Shown: piece by piece, positions 1 to 5,628 of the stretch | How the letters are laid out: each line of letters starts with the position of its first letter | Numbering within the stretch: position 1 is the first letter of the stretch | Assembly (NCBI GenBank): GCA_947463335.1 | Contig: CANHRF010000039.1 | Span: 1-8,642, forward strand | DNA length: 8,642 bases | Source of the DNA: Actinomycetota bacterium | GTDB taxonomy: Bacteria; Actinomycetota; Actinomycetes; Nanopelagicales; Nanopelagicaceae | Direction: 5' to 3' | Translations under genes and position numbers: made by a program | The notes under the pieces: model-generated | What the model was told of the DNA's origin: nothing | Database searches by the model: none | Seen by the model: the letters and a program-made list of their open reading frames with translations, nothing else

Positions 1-486
1 AGCAACTCCGCGAAGTGGTTCCAAAGTTGCAGCACCTGGTGTATTTAAAACCGGAACTGGCTTAACTGGAGCCTGTGCGGGAGTTGGTGCCGAAACTTGT
101 GGTGTCGCAGCAACAGGCGCAGCAGCAACTGGTGTCGAAACTTGTGCAACTGGCGCAGCAGCAACTGGTGCCGAAACTTGTGGCGCAGCAGCAACGGGCG
201 CAGCAGCAACTGGTGTCGAAACTTGTGCAACGGGCGCAGCAGCAACTGGTGCTGGCGCAGAAACTTTTTGTGCAGATTTAGGAACAGGCGGCGTTCCGCC
301 CTTTGGTGCGGTACTTGCTTGCGCTGCACTTGCTGAAGTTGTTGCAACTGGCGCTGATGTTGCGGCGCCGGGTGAGTAAGTCTTAAAGAATTCAATCCAT
401 GAAGGTTCGACTGAAGTTGGATCGGCTTGGTAACGCTCGTACATCTCTTCGACGAGCCAATCATTGGCTCCGAAATCTGCCGACAC
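1..486 (-). CDS. kgd: Multifunctional 2-oxoglutarate metabolism enzyme Kgd (SucA-type), N-terminal part only
   Basis: This is the first 162 codons of a gene that continues past the left edge. Residues 4-38 (FGANDWLVEEMY, then DPTSVEPSWIEFFKTYSP) match the N-terminal segment of actinobacterial 2-oxoglutarate dehydrogenase E1 (2-oxogl_dehyd_N family). Residues 40-150 are a low-complexity Ala/Pro/Val linker. LEPLRGVA at 155-162 resembles the start of the E2-like acyltransferase domain that is fused to E1 in mycobacterial Kgd. The full enzyme would be a soluble, roughly 1200-residue TCA-cycle protein that decarboxylates 2-oxoglutarate and passes on the succinyl group. I chose the GTG at 486-484 because an AAGGAG lies 6 nt upstream. 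An in-frame GTG at 504-502 has no ribosome-binding site, and a stop at 528-526 closes the frame. The catalytic domains are outside the window, so the fusion architecture is inferred from the N-terminus and linker. Confidence 0.92.
   Translation of the reverse strand, partial: MSADFGANDWLVEEMYERYQADPTSVEPSWIEFFKTYSPGAATSAPVATTSASAAQASTAPKGGTPPVPKSAQKVSAPAPVAAAPVAQVSTPVAAAPVAAAPQVSAPVAAAPVAQVSTPVAAAPVAATPQVSAPTPAQAPVKPVPVLNTPGAATLEPLRGVA
85..246 (-). repeat. Two-copy 81-nt tandem repeat inside the Kgd linker
   Basis: Positions 166-246 and 85-165 are adjacent 81-nt units that differ at about 5 positions by hand alignment. They encode two 27-residue blocks, at residues 81-107 and 108-134, of the pattern VAAAPVAQVSTP followed by VAAAPVAAAPQVSAP; only one residue differs (Ala versus Thr). 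Each unit is itself built from smaller VAAAP/QVS repeats. The unit is a multiple of three, so copy-number change would keep the frame and only alter linker length. Confidence 0.93.
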
Positions 487-492
487 TGGCAA

Positions 493-498
493 CTCCTT
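493..498 (-). promoter_or_regulatory. Ribosome-binding site of kgd
   Basis: AAGGAG on the minus strand, 6 nt before the GTG at 486-484. It decides between two in-frame GTG codons. Confidence 0.8.
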
Positions 499-561
499 CT
501 TCACGATTAACGCGGAAAAAAACGTTTAATGCGTGGCTAAGACTATCGGCTGAGCGTGGCA

Positions 562-588
562 GGTATAAATCCGATCTCGCCAACCCAA
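562..588 (-). promoter_or_regulatory. Possible kgd promoter
   Basis: On the minus strand TTGGGT (588-583), a 15-nt spacer and TATACC (567-562) resemble a sigma-70-like promoter. It would give a 5' UTR of about 70 nt ahead of kgd. The spacer is short and the -35 match is imperfect. The rest of the 193-bp gap (487-679) shows no gene and no obvious promoter for the divergent gene at 680. Confidence 0.3.
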
Positions 589-679
589 GGCGCGATATTG
601 AGCACAATTACTCTGGGGGCTAGGGCCAGAAAGCCAATCTCAGCGCGACAGCGCCCACCTTCGTTGGCAGAGTTGGCAC

Positions 680-1444
680 ATGCATTTAGAAACCGCCACC
701 TCGAGACCGCTGGCTATCGTCTCGGGAGGCAGCCGTGGATTGGGCTTTGCAACTGCGCGCGCCTTGGCAGCTAAGGGCTTTGATTTAGCGTTGATCGCAA
801 AAGATCAAGAGCGTCTGGAAAGCGCTCGCCAATCCTTGCTAAGCGAATTCGCGGCTACGCAATCTGGCCTAACAATTACAACCCACGCTGTTGATCTAGA
901 AGATCAAGCAGCGACTCGGGATATGGCAAATCAAATTGCCACCTCACTTCCGATTCCAAAGGTTTTAGTACTCGCCCACGGAGTAATGAGCGAGAAGATG
1001 TCGAAGACAATGCGCACGACAGATGCAGAATGGAACCGCGTTCTCAACATCAATTTAAATTCAGTTTTCATTTTGGTAAATGCAATTGCACCTGGCATGG
1101 CAGATGCGCGCGATGGTCGCGTGGTTATCTACTCTGCATGCTTGGGTCGCATGTCTGGACCGGGAAGCGCCGGGGGACTGGCCCCGTATCGAATTAGTAA
1201 AGCTGCAATTAATTCACTCGTACGAAATCTCGCACACGAAACTGGACTCGGCGCTCGCGGATTTTACGTTGATGCAATTTGTCCAAATCACACGCGCACG
1301 GATATGGGCGGGCCCGATGCACCACGTAGCGTAGAAGAAGGTGCCGAGACTGCTATCTGGTTAGCAACTGCAGATATTTCAGAACGCGGAAGCGAGAGCG
1401 TTACTGGATTACTTTGGGAAGATCGAAAGATAGTTCCCTTTTAA
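680..1444 (+). CDS. Short-chain dehydrogenase/reductase (SDR family)
   Basis: A 254-residue protein of the length typical for classical SDRs, which are cytosolic NAD(P)-dependent oxidoreductases. The cofactor-binding glycine motif is SGGSRGLG at residues 15-22. The usual NNAG is replaced by LAHG at 98-101. The active-site Asn region is NINLNS at 123-128, the catalytic Ser is probably S152 in YSAC, and the catalytic pair is Y170 and K174 (YRISK). The gap between S152 and Y170 is 18 residues, longer than the usual 13, with a Gly-rich insert at 160-167 also known from carbonyl-reductase-like SDRs. The C-terminal PNHTRTDMGGPDAP followed by VTGLLWEDRK is also SDR-like. The substrate cannot be told. 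No clear Shine-Dalgarno precedes the ATG at 680 and I see no good TANNNT box, so the start is less sure than the family. Its 3' end faces the next gene with 11 bp between stop codons. Confidence 0.88.
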   Translation: MHLETATSRPLAIVSGGSRGLGFATARALAAKGFDLALIAKDQERLESARQSLLSEFAATQSGLTITTHAVDLEDQAATRDMANQIATSLPIPKVLVLAHGVMSEKMSKTMRTTDAEWNRVLNINLNSVFILVNAIAPGMADARDGRVVIYSACLGRMSGPGSAGGLAPYRISKAAINSLVRNLAHETGLGARGFYVDAICPNHTRTDMGGPDAPRSVEEGAETAIWLATADISERGSESVTGLLWEDRKIVPF

Positions 1445-1455
1445 TAACTTACGAC

Positions 1456-1839
1456 TTACTTCTCTTTTCCTTGCGGAACAATTGCGATAGCTAAATACAA
1501 AACGAGCAACGATAAAATCAAAAGTGGAACAGCGCCGATTAAGAAGTCTCCCTGGAACTGATAACGCGCAACGCCTAAAGCGATTAAGTTCGCCAAGACC
1601 GCTGGACCTCTTCCCCAATTCTTTCTCTCTGCAAATGCGCGGCCACAAGCCAATAAACCAAGCCCACCACCGAGGGAGAAGAGCAGTACGCCCAACAACG
1701 GCAGGATCTCGCGATTTTCGTGAGTAATTCCCATTACCCCCATCCAGATTCCTAGGGATAACACGATCGCACCTTCTATATATAGAAGGGTGGACACGAT
1801 GGAGCGCATGCGCTCTTGCTTGGCAGGATCGGTGCTCAT
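1456..1839 (-). CDS. Small four-helix integral membrane protein, function unknown
   Basis: 127 residues with four hydrophobic stretches at about 13-36, 45-66, 78-93 and 99-121, a charged cytoplasmic N-terminus (MSTDPAKQERMR) and a Lys-rich tail. I do not recognise a named family; it looks like the small multi-pass proteins common in actinobacteria. The start is the ATG at 1839-1837. No Shine-Dalgarno is visible, but TACCCT lies 8 nt upstream on the minus strand (1853-1848), so a leaderless or near-leaderless transcript is possible. It is divergent from the GGDEF-like gene with only 19 bp between start codons, and two perfect palindromes fall in its first 23 codons. Co-regulation with the divergent gene is therefore plausible, but nothing in the sequence gives its job. 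Confidence 0.75.
   Translation of the reverse strand: MSTDPAKQERMRSIVSTLLYIEGAIVLSLGIWMGVMGITHENREILPLLGVLLFSLGGGLGLLACGRAFAERKNWGRGPAVLANLIALGVARYQFQGDFLIGAVPLLILSLLVLYLAIAIVPQGKEK
1772..1789. promoter_or_regulatory. Perfect 18-bp palindrome, candidate operator
   Basis: CCTTCTATATATAGAAGG is a perfect two-fold dyad. It lies inside the 5' coding part of the membrane-protein gene (codons for LLYIEG) and 70 bp before the GGDEF-like start. Its TATATA core could also serve as a -10 element in either direction. Confidence 0.4.
1802..1815. promoter_or_regulatory. Perfect 14-bp palindrome, candidate operator
   Basis: GAGCGCATGCGCTC is a perfect dyad that starts 13 bp after the end of the first one. 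Both palindromes sit upstream of the plus-strand start at 1859, within the divergent gene's first codons (ERMRS). Confidence 0.3.
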
Positions 1840-1844
1840 AAGTC

Positions 1845-1850
1845 AGAAGG
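1845..1850 (+). promoter_or_regulatory. Ribosome-binding site of the GGDEF-like gene
   Basis: AGAAGG followed by 8 nt and the ATG at 1859. It supports this start over an upstream in-frame GTG at 1790, which would overlap the divergent gene by 50 bp. Confidence 0.65.
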
Positions 1851-1858
1851 GTAGCAGT

Positions 1859-2293
1859 ATGAGTTTTGCGCACGATGGCTTGCACGACAATTTAACAAGA
1901 TTGGCTGCGCCACCACATTATTATGAAACTTTAAGGCGCGAGATTGCGCTTGCTAATCGGAATCTAACTGAAATCACCGCCATTCGCTTAGTTCTCACTT
2001 CAACTACTCCAGTTTATGAAGCGACGCTAATCTCTTTTGCCGATTTAATTACAAACTCTTTCCGTTACGAAGATGCAAAAGCTCGATTGGGCGAGAATGA
2101 ATTCGGTCTTCTGATTCGTGGCGATCTAGTACTTGCGACTCAATTAAGTAAAAGGCTAGTCGCGCAGTGGGCGATTGAGGGGACACCAGATTCATCAATT
2201 TCCTACGCTTGTGCAAAGTACTCATTTAAAGAGTTAGCGATCGACTTTATAAACCGATTAGATGATGAAGCGCTCACCTTTAGTGACTTTTAG
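1859..2293 (+). CDS. Degenerate GGDEF-domain protein, probable c-di-GMP-related regulator
   Basis: 144 residues, essentially one shortened GGDEF domain with no sensor domain or membrane segment. The signature RxGGDEF appears as RLGENEF at residues 76-82. Downstream, FGLLIRGD, ATQLSKRLVAQW, SISYACAKYS and INRLDDEAL follow the usual GGDEF order up to the final ADEALY-like helix. Upstream, the stretch that normally carries the FKxxND metal and GTP-binding loop is about a dozen residues short and the motif is missing. Synthesis of c-di-GMP is therefore unlikely. R69-YE-D72, exactly five residues before GENEF, matches the position of the inhibitory I-site RxxD, so binding of c-di-GMP is possible. 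The gene sits directly before the Tad pilus operon, separated by 93 bp. The family assignment is by motif order, and the role in pilus control is inference. It could also be a purely structural relic domain. Confidence 0.72.
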   Translation: MSFAHDGLHDNLTRLAAPPHYYETLRREIALANRNLTEITAIRLVLTSTTPVYEATLISFADLITNSFRYEDAKARLGENEFGLLIRGDLVLATQLSKRLVAQWAIEGTPDSSISYACAKYSFKELAIDFINRLDDEALTFSDF

Positions 2294-2300
2294 GAAAAAG

Positions 2301-2313
2301 TAACTCTCAGTTA
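2301..2313. promoter_or_regulatory. AGTTA dyad 1, candidate operator upstream of cpaF
   Basis: TAACT-CTC-AGTTA is an inverted repeat lying 7 bp after the stop codon of the GGDEF-like gene. The same AGTTA half-site recurs in the palindrome at 2349-2356. TAACTCTC (2301-2308) can also pair with GAGAGTTA (2346-2353). Confidence 0.35.
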
Positions 2314-2348
2314 ATCCCCGTCAGAGCTATCCACATTTTCCAATAGAG

Positions 2349-2356
2349 AGTTAACT
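2349..2356. promoter_or_regulatory. AGTTA dyad 2, overlapping the cpaF -35 region
   Basis: AGTTAACT is a perfect 8-bp palindrome that shares its half-site with the dyad at 2301-2313. It covers the putative -35 element TTAACT at 2351-2356, so a bound protein would block the promoter. Confidence 0.35.
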
Positions 2357-2386
2357 TCCTCTCATCCTTGCGCCTACCTTCACGCC
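2351..2386 (+). promoter_or_regulatory. Leaderless promoter of the tad operon
   Basis: TTAACT (2351-2356), an 18-nt spacer and TACCTT (2375-2380) are followed by exactly 6 nt and the ATG of cpaF. With the usual distance between -10 box and start site, transcription would begin at the A of the ATG. No Shine-Dalgarno precedes this ATG. The arrangement is typical of leaderless actinobacterial genes. Confidence 0.6.
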
Positions 2387-3421
2387 ATGGAATTAGAGGT
2401 TGCCTTTGGCCCCATTGCCGATCTGATTGCAGATCCAACAATCGAAGAGATCTGGATCAACTCACCTCAAAGAATCTTTATCGCCCGTCAAGGAAGAAGT
2501 GAACTTACAAACCTGGTTCTAACTGCGAATGAAGTCAGAGAGCTAGTTGATAGAACCCTTATCTGGAGTGGGCGTCGGCTAGATCTGTCACACCCATTTG
2601 TAGATGCTCGACTCCCTGACGGCAGTCGTCTACACGTTGCGATACCGGAGATCACTTCACAACATTGGGCGGTGAATATTCGTAAACATTTGCTTCAACA
2701 CCTGACCATTGATGATCTCGCCGAACGCGGAGCGATGAATACAGATATCGCGCAAACTCTCAAAAAAGCAGTTCAGGCAGGGCTCAATATTCTCGTAAGT
2801 GGAGGAACGCAATCAGGGAAAACAACCTTGCTAAATGCTCTTGTGACCGCAACTCCAATCCACGAACGCGTCATAACTATTGAAGAAGTATTTGAATTAA
2901 AGCCTGTACTTCCAGACCTAGTAGCGCTTCAAACTAGAAGTGAAAATATGCAAGGAGAAGGTGCAATCGCATTAAGGAGATTGATTAAGGAAGCGCTGCG
3001 AATGCGACCTTCTCGAATTGTGGTGGGAGAAGTTCGTGAGGCGGAAGCACTCGATCTACTAATTGCTCTTAACTCCGGCCTCCCCGGCATGGGAACACTG
3101 CACGCCAACTCTGCGCGAGATGCCATTACTAAATTGCAGACTCTTCCACTTTTAGCTGGCGAAAACATTTCTCATAAATTTATTGCACCAACTGTCGCTT
3201 CTGCACTCGACCTAGTTGTCCATATGTCTCTTAGTTCAGACGGGACAAGAAGAGTAAAAGAACTGGCATCTGTAACCGGGCGATTCGAGAGTGACCGCGC
3301 GGAAGTAGAAACTCTTTGGCGTTGGACTGGCGATAAATACGAGACAGGAATCGGAGTTATTGGGAACCAGGAAAAGTTTGCAGCGGCTGGAATTCCAATC
3401 GAAAGCTGGTGGAAACTTTGA
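2387..3421 (+). CDS. cpaF: Tad pilus assembly ATPase CpaF/TadA
   Basis: 344 residues, a type II/IV secretion ATPase that powers pilus assembly as a hexamer on the inner face of the membrane. Residues 1-110 form the N-terminal domain, with IADPTIEEIWIN (14-25) and a DARLPDGSRLHVAIP segment (73-87) typical of CpaF. The Walker A motif is GGTQSGKT at 139-146, with Gln where many relatives have Gly. The Asp-box region is ITIEEVFEL at 163-171. The Walker B region is RIVVGEVREAEALDLL at 210-225, with E215. The His box is GTLHANS at 236-242. The protein is somewhat shorter than Gram-negative CpaF because it lacks the long N-terminal extension. It is the first gene of the pilus operon and its stop overlaps the tadB start (TGATG). 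The match to the actinobacterial 'helicase/secretion neighborhood' ATPase group is by family knowledge. Confidence 0.96.
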   Translation: MELEVAFGPIADLIADPTIEEIWINSPQRIFIARQGRSELTNLVLTANEVRELVDRTLIWSGRRLDLSHPFVDARLPDGSRLHVAIPEITSQHWAVNIRKHLLQHLTIDDLAERGAMNTDIAQTLKKAVQAGLNILVSGGTQSGKTTLLNALVTATPIHERVITIEEVFELKPVLPDLVALQTRSENMQGEGAIALRRLIKEALRMRPSRIVVGEVREAEALDLLIALNSGLPGMGTLHANSARDAITKLQTLPLLAGENISHKFIAPTVASALDLVVHMSLSSDGTRRVKELASVTGRFESDRAEVETLWRWTGDKYETGIGVIGNQEKFAAAGIPIESWWKL

Positions 3422-4155
3422 TGTTCTTTTCAAAATTAGCGGCAGTGAATCTCTATCTCCGATCTGGAGTTTATGGCTTGCTAATCGCTCTACTTGTTTT
3501 AGCTCTCACGACATCTCTTGTGATAGCGGCAACGTTTATGTTGTTGATTTCATCGATTTCGATTGTGATCTTAAAGCGAACAAATACCAAAAGATATGAA
3601 GCGATGAATGCGGCGTGGCCAGAGGTGATTGATCATCTGATTACCGGAATTCAATCGGGGCTATCAATCAATGAATCACTTGCTGGATTAGCTAATCGTG
3701 GACCCGAGATTCTGCGACCAATCTTTAGGGATTTTGCGCTAACCATGTCAAAGAGTGGAGATTTCGCGGCCGCTTTAAAGAAGTTAAAGAGCGATTGCGG
3801 ACAACCAGGAAGTGACCAAATCTTTGAATCAATATCTATATCAAGAGCGCTTGGTGGCTCTGAACTTCTTACGATTTTAAGGACTGTAGGAACTTTTCTA
3901 AGACAAGATCTAGCGCTGCGACGAGAAATAGAAGTGAAACACGGATGGATAAAGAACTCGGCTCACCTATCTGCTGCGGCACCTTGGGTGCTGCTTCTCT
4001 TGCTTTCGACACAACCAGCAACCGCACAAGCTTTCTCCACGACTTCAGGTGCATTGGTTCTTATCTTCGGTGTAGCAATGACAGCTATTGCCTACATCTG
4101 GATGGCTAAATTAAGCCAACTTCCCACAGTGCCGCGTGTATTCGGTGAACGATGA
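3421..4155 (+). CDS. tadB: Tad pilus inner-membrane platform protein TadB
   Basis: 244 residues with the layout of TadB. Two N-terminal membrane helices span about 17-52. A cytoplasmic type II secretion F domain covers about 60-180, including WPEVIDHLITGIQSGLSINE at 66-85 and SISRALGGSELLTILRTVG at 139-157. Two C-terminal membrane helices lie at about 185-198 and 209-229. The protein would form, with TadC, the membrane platform through which the ATPase drives pilin polymerisation. I use the ATG at 3421, which overlaps the cpaF stop as TGATG and follows a GGTGG stretch. A GTG at 3409 would add only four residues and overlap more. The 3' end overlaps tadC as ATGA, so the three genes are probably translationally coupled. 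Confidence 0.92.
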   Translation: MFFSKLAAVNLYLRSGVYGLLIALLVLALTTSLVIAATFMLLISSISIVILKRTNTKRYEAMNAAWPEVIDHLITGIQSGLSINESLAGLANRGPEILRPIFRDFALTMSKSGDFAAALKKLKSDCGQPGSDQIFESISISRALGGSELLTILRTVGTFLRQDLALRREIEVKHGWIKNSAHLSAAAPWVLLLLLSTQPATAQAFSTTSGALVLIFGVAMTAIAYIWMAKLSQLPTVPRVFGER

Positions 4156-4949
4156 GACCTTCACTTCTGATCCCAACTTTATTTGCGGCAACAGGTTCAC
4201 TTCTTATTCTGTTTGGCGCAAACCCAGGGTCCGAAATTTCCAAACGCATCGCCAAGTCTAAGGATCGCGCAAGCATCTCAAATCGATTATCCGAAATTGG
4301 TCTGGATAGCCCAAAAGACTTTGAAAGATTCAGAACTAAGCAGCTACTAACTTCTGCAGCAATTGGGTTCGGATCACTCCTGTTTATGGTTCTTCTAAAG
4401 AACCCTCCGGCGCTAGCTTTACTGCTCTCTATTTTTGTATCCAGTCTCGCATTTGTGCTTATTGATAGAGATCTGAGTAAGAAAGTAAAGAAGCAGAGGT
4501 TGATGATTGACTCAGAATTTCCTACAGTAATTGAAATGTATTCACTAGCGCTCTCGGCTGGAGAGACGCCCATTGTTGCAATGGAGCGAATCACAATTAC
4601 AGCAAAAGGTTCTCTCCCTAAAGAGTTTTCCAGAGTTGTTGATCAGGTGAAGTCGGGTAAACCATTTCATCTCGCGTTGGATGAAATGGGACGAGGACTG
4701 GAATCACTTCTTATCCGCAGGTTTGTTGATTCTCTGATAATTGCGACTCTAAGAGGTGCTCCGCTTAATGAGGTCTTACAAAGACATGCCCAAGAAGCCA
4801 GGGAAGCCCAAAGAAACCGAGTTTTGGGTGCTGCGGCAAAGGCGGAAATTTCCATGATGATTCCTGTCGTATTTCTAATTCTTCCTATTTCAATTCTTTT
4901 TGCGCTCTGGCCATCGCTGGCCAATCTCAATTTAATCGCAGGTACTTAA
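4152..4949 (+). CDS. tadC: Tad pilus inner-membrane platform protein TadC
   Basis: 265 residues, the second platform protein of the Tad system. A membrane helix lies at about 5-22 and a helix pair at about 66-82 and 87-104. The type II secretion F domain at 120-235 includes EFPTVIEMYSLALSAGETP (122-140) and the family-typical LRGAPLNEVLQRHAQEAREA (200-219). A last helix lies at about 233-254, ending in WPSL. The ATG overlaps the tadB stop by 4 nt. No strong Shine-Dalgarno is visible, which fits coupled translation. The stop codon TAA forms the first three bases of the 14-nt repeat array that follows. Confidence 0.92.
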   Translation: MRPSLLIPTLFAATGSLLILFGANPGSEISKRIAKSKDRASISNRLSEIGLDSPKDFERFRTKQLLTSAAIGFGSLLFMVLLKNPPALALLLSIFVSSLAFVLIDRDLSKKVKKQRLMIDSEFPTVIEMYSLALSAGETPIVAMERITITAKGSLPKEFSRVVDQVKSGKPFHLALDEMGRGLESLLIRRFVDSLIIATLRGAPLNEVLQRHAQEAREAQRNRVLGAAAKAEISMMIPVVFLILPISILFALWPSLANLNLIAGT

Positions 4950-4994
4950 ATCCAATTCCATAAATCCAATTCCATAAATCCAATTCCATAAATC
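4947..4994. repeat. 14-nt tandem repeat, three copies plus a 6-nt partial copy
   Basis: TAAATCCAATTCCA occurs at 4947-4960, 4961-4974 and 4975-4988 with no differences, followed by TAAATC at 4989-4994. The array begins at the tadC stop codon and fills almost the whole gap before the pilin-like gene. Each copy ends in ATTCCA, the reverse complement of TGGAAT found at 4996-5001 and again at 5001-5006 over the next start codon. Confidence 0.95.
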
Positions 4995-4999
4995 GTGGA

Positions 5000-5278
5000 A
5001 TGGAATGTCTGAAGAAAGCGAGAGAAAGAATGTCTTACCTATTAAGAGCCACCTTTAAAGTACAGGAGAGATATCAAGAGATCTGTGCTTTAGCAGAGCG
5101 CAGCGTTCGATTTCAAAGATTTATCCGAACGCTATCTTCCGAGCGCGGCGATGTGCCAGGTTGGGTTTTAGTTGTCTTGATGACCACGGGATTAGTTACG
5201 GCGATCTGGACTATAGCCGCGCCCCGATTGACTAGCATCTTAAAGAACTCTCTCGACTCTATGAACGGCATTAGATAG
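5000..5278 (+). CDS. Small pilin-like Tad protein (probable Flp-type pilin of the actinobacterial locus)
   Basis: 92 residues if the ATG at 5000 is used, or 82 from the ATG at 5030. Neither has a clear ribosome-binding site. A basic cytoplasmic N-terminal part is followed by SSERGDVPGW (46-55), one hydrophobic helix (about 55-74) and a short amphipathic tail ending in SLDSMNGIR. The ERGDVPGWVLV...GLVTAIW pattern and the position between tadC and tadE match the small one-helix protein found at this place in actinobacterial Tad loci, which takes the role of the Flp pilin. Cleavage after G50 by a prepilin peptidase would leave a mature peptide of about 42 residues. The glutamate at +5 that most type IV pilins need is absent (W55). 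The stop overlaps the next GTG as TAGTG. The role is inferred from size, topology and context. Confidence 0.7.
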   Translation: MECLKKARERMSYLLRATFKVQERYQEICALAERSVRFQRFIRTLSSERGDVPGWVLVVLMTTGLVTAIWTIAAPRLTSILKNSLDSMNGIR

Positions 5279-5628
5279 TGCTAAAGAAGTTGATTAGAGA
5301 TGAATCTGGAAGCGTTGAAAGCGCTCTAGTTTTAATCCCACTTCTCTTTCTCTTTCTCTCTTGCATCCAAATTGTTAGCGCTATCCATATAAGAAACGCT
5401 GACCAGAGTGATGTTCAGAGCCAAGCTTCTTCGAGGGCGATATCTGGAAGTTATGCCAAAGATGATGCAATTTTGGATGTCCCATCGCGCAGCACCTTTG
5501 AAGATCAACAGCTCCTCATAGTTTCACAGCGCCGCGAAATACCAATCTTGATTCCGGGATTGAGCAAATTGCTGGGTGGAAAATTACATAGCGATGTCAC
5601 AGGTGTCGCTGTAATCGAGAGTCCATAG
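5278..5628 (+). CDS. TadE-like pseudopilin
   Basis: 116 residues: a basic N-terminus (MLKKLIRDESG), then SVESALVLIPLLFLFLSCIQ (12-31) as a single membrane helix, then a short extracellular domain. The SVESALVLIPL pattern is that of the TadE/pseudopilin N-terminus, which is cut by the prepilin peptidase. Here the Glu lies at +3 after G11 rather than +5. The start is the GTG at 5278, overlapping the previous stop by 1 nt (TAGTG), and the stop overlaps the next GTG in the same way. It would be a minor component at the pilus base or tip. It is shorter and more diverged than the following gene, so the exact subfamily is unsure. Confidence 0.75.
   Translation: MLKKLIRDESGSVESALVLIPLLFLFLSCIQIVSAIHIRNADQSDVQSQASSRAISGSYAKDDAILDVPSRSTFEDQQLLIVSQRREIPILIPGLSKLLGGKLHSDVTGVAVIESP

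Noticed and set aside
85..246. CRISPR-like or other noncoding repeat array
   Set aside because: The units are directly adjacent without spacers, a multiple of three long, and lie in frame in kgd.
45..464. Gln/Leu/Arg-rich reading frames on both strands over the repeat region
   Set aside because: They are out-of-frame readings of the GC-rich Ala/Pro repeats of kgd. The true frame gives a clear Kgd N-terminus with a ribosome-binding site.
1790..1858. Longer start of the GGDEF-like gene at the GTG at 1790
   Set aside because: It would overlap the divergent membrane gene by 50 bp and has no ribosome-binding site fitting as well as that before 1859.
1409..1885. Long minus-strand reading frame of 158 codons overlapping the membrane protein
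   Set aside because: Arg/Cys-rich composition with no recognisable pattern; the overlapping frame 1456-1839 has clear membrane helices.
4106..4594. Minus-strand reading frame of 162 codons opposite tadC
   Set aside because: Ser/Ile/Arg-rich antisense shadow of tadC, which has full family features.
4947..4994. CRISPR or insertion-site repeat
   Set aside because: 14-nt units without spacers and without any nearby transposase, integrase or cas gene; a simple tandem repeat explains it.
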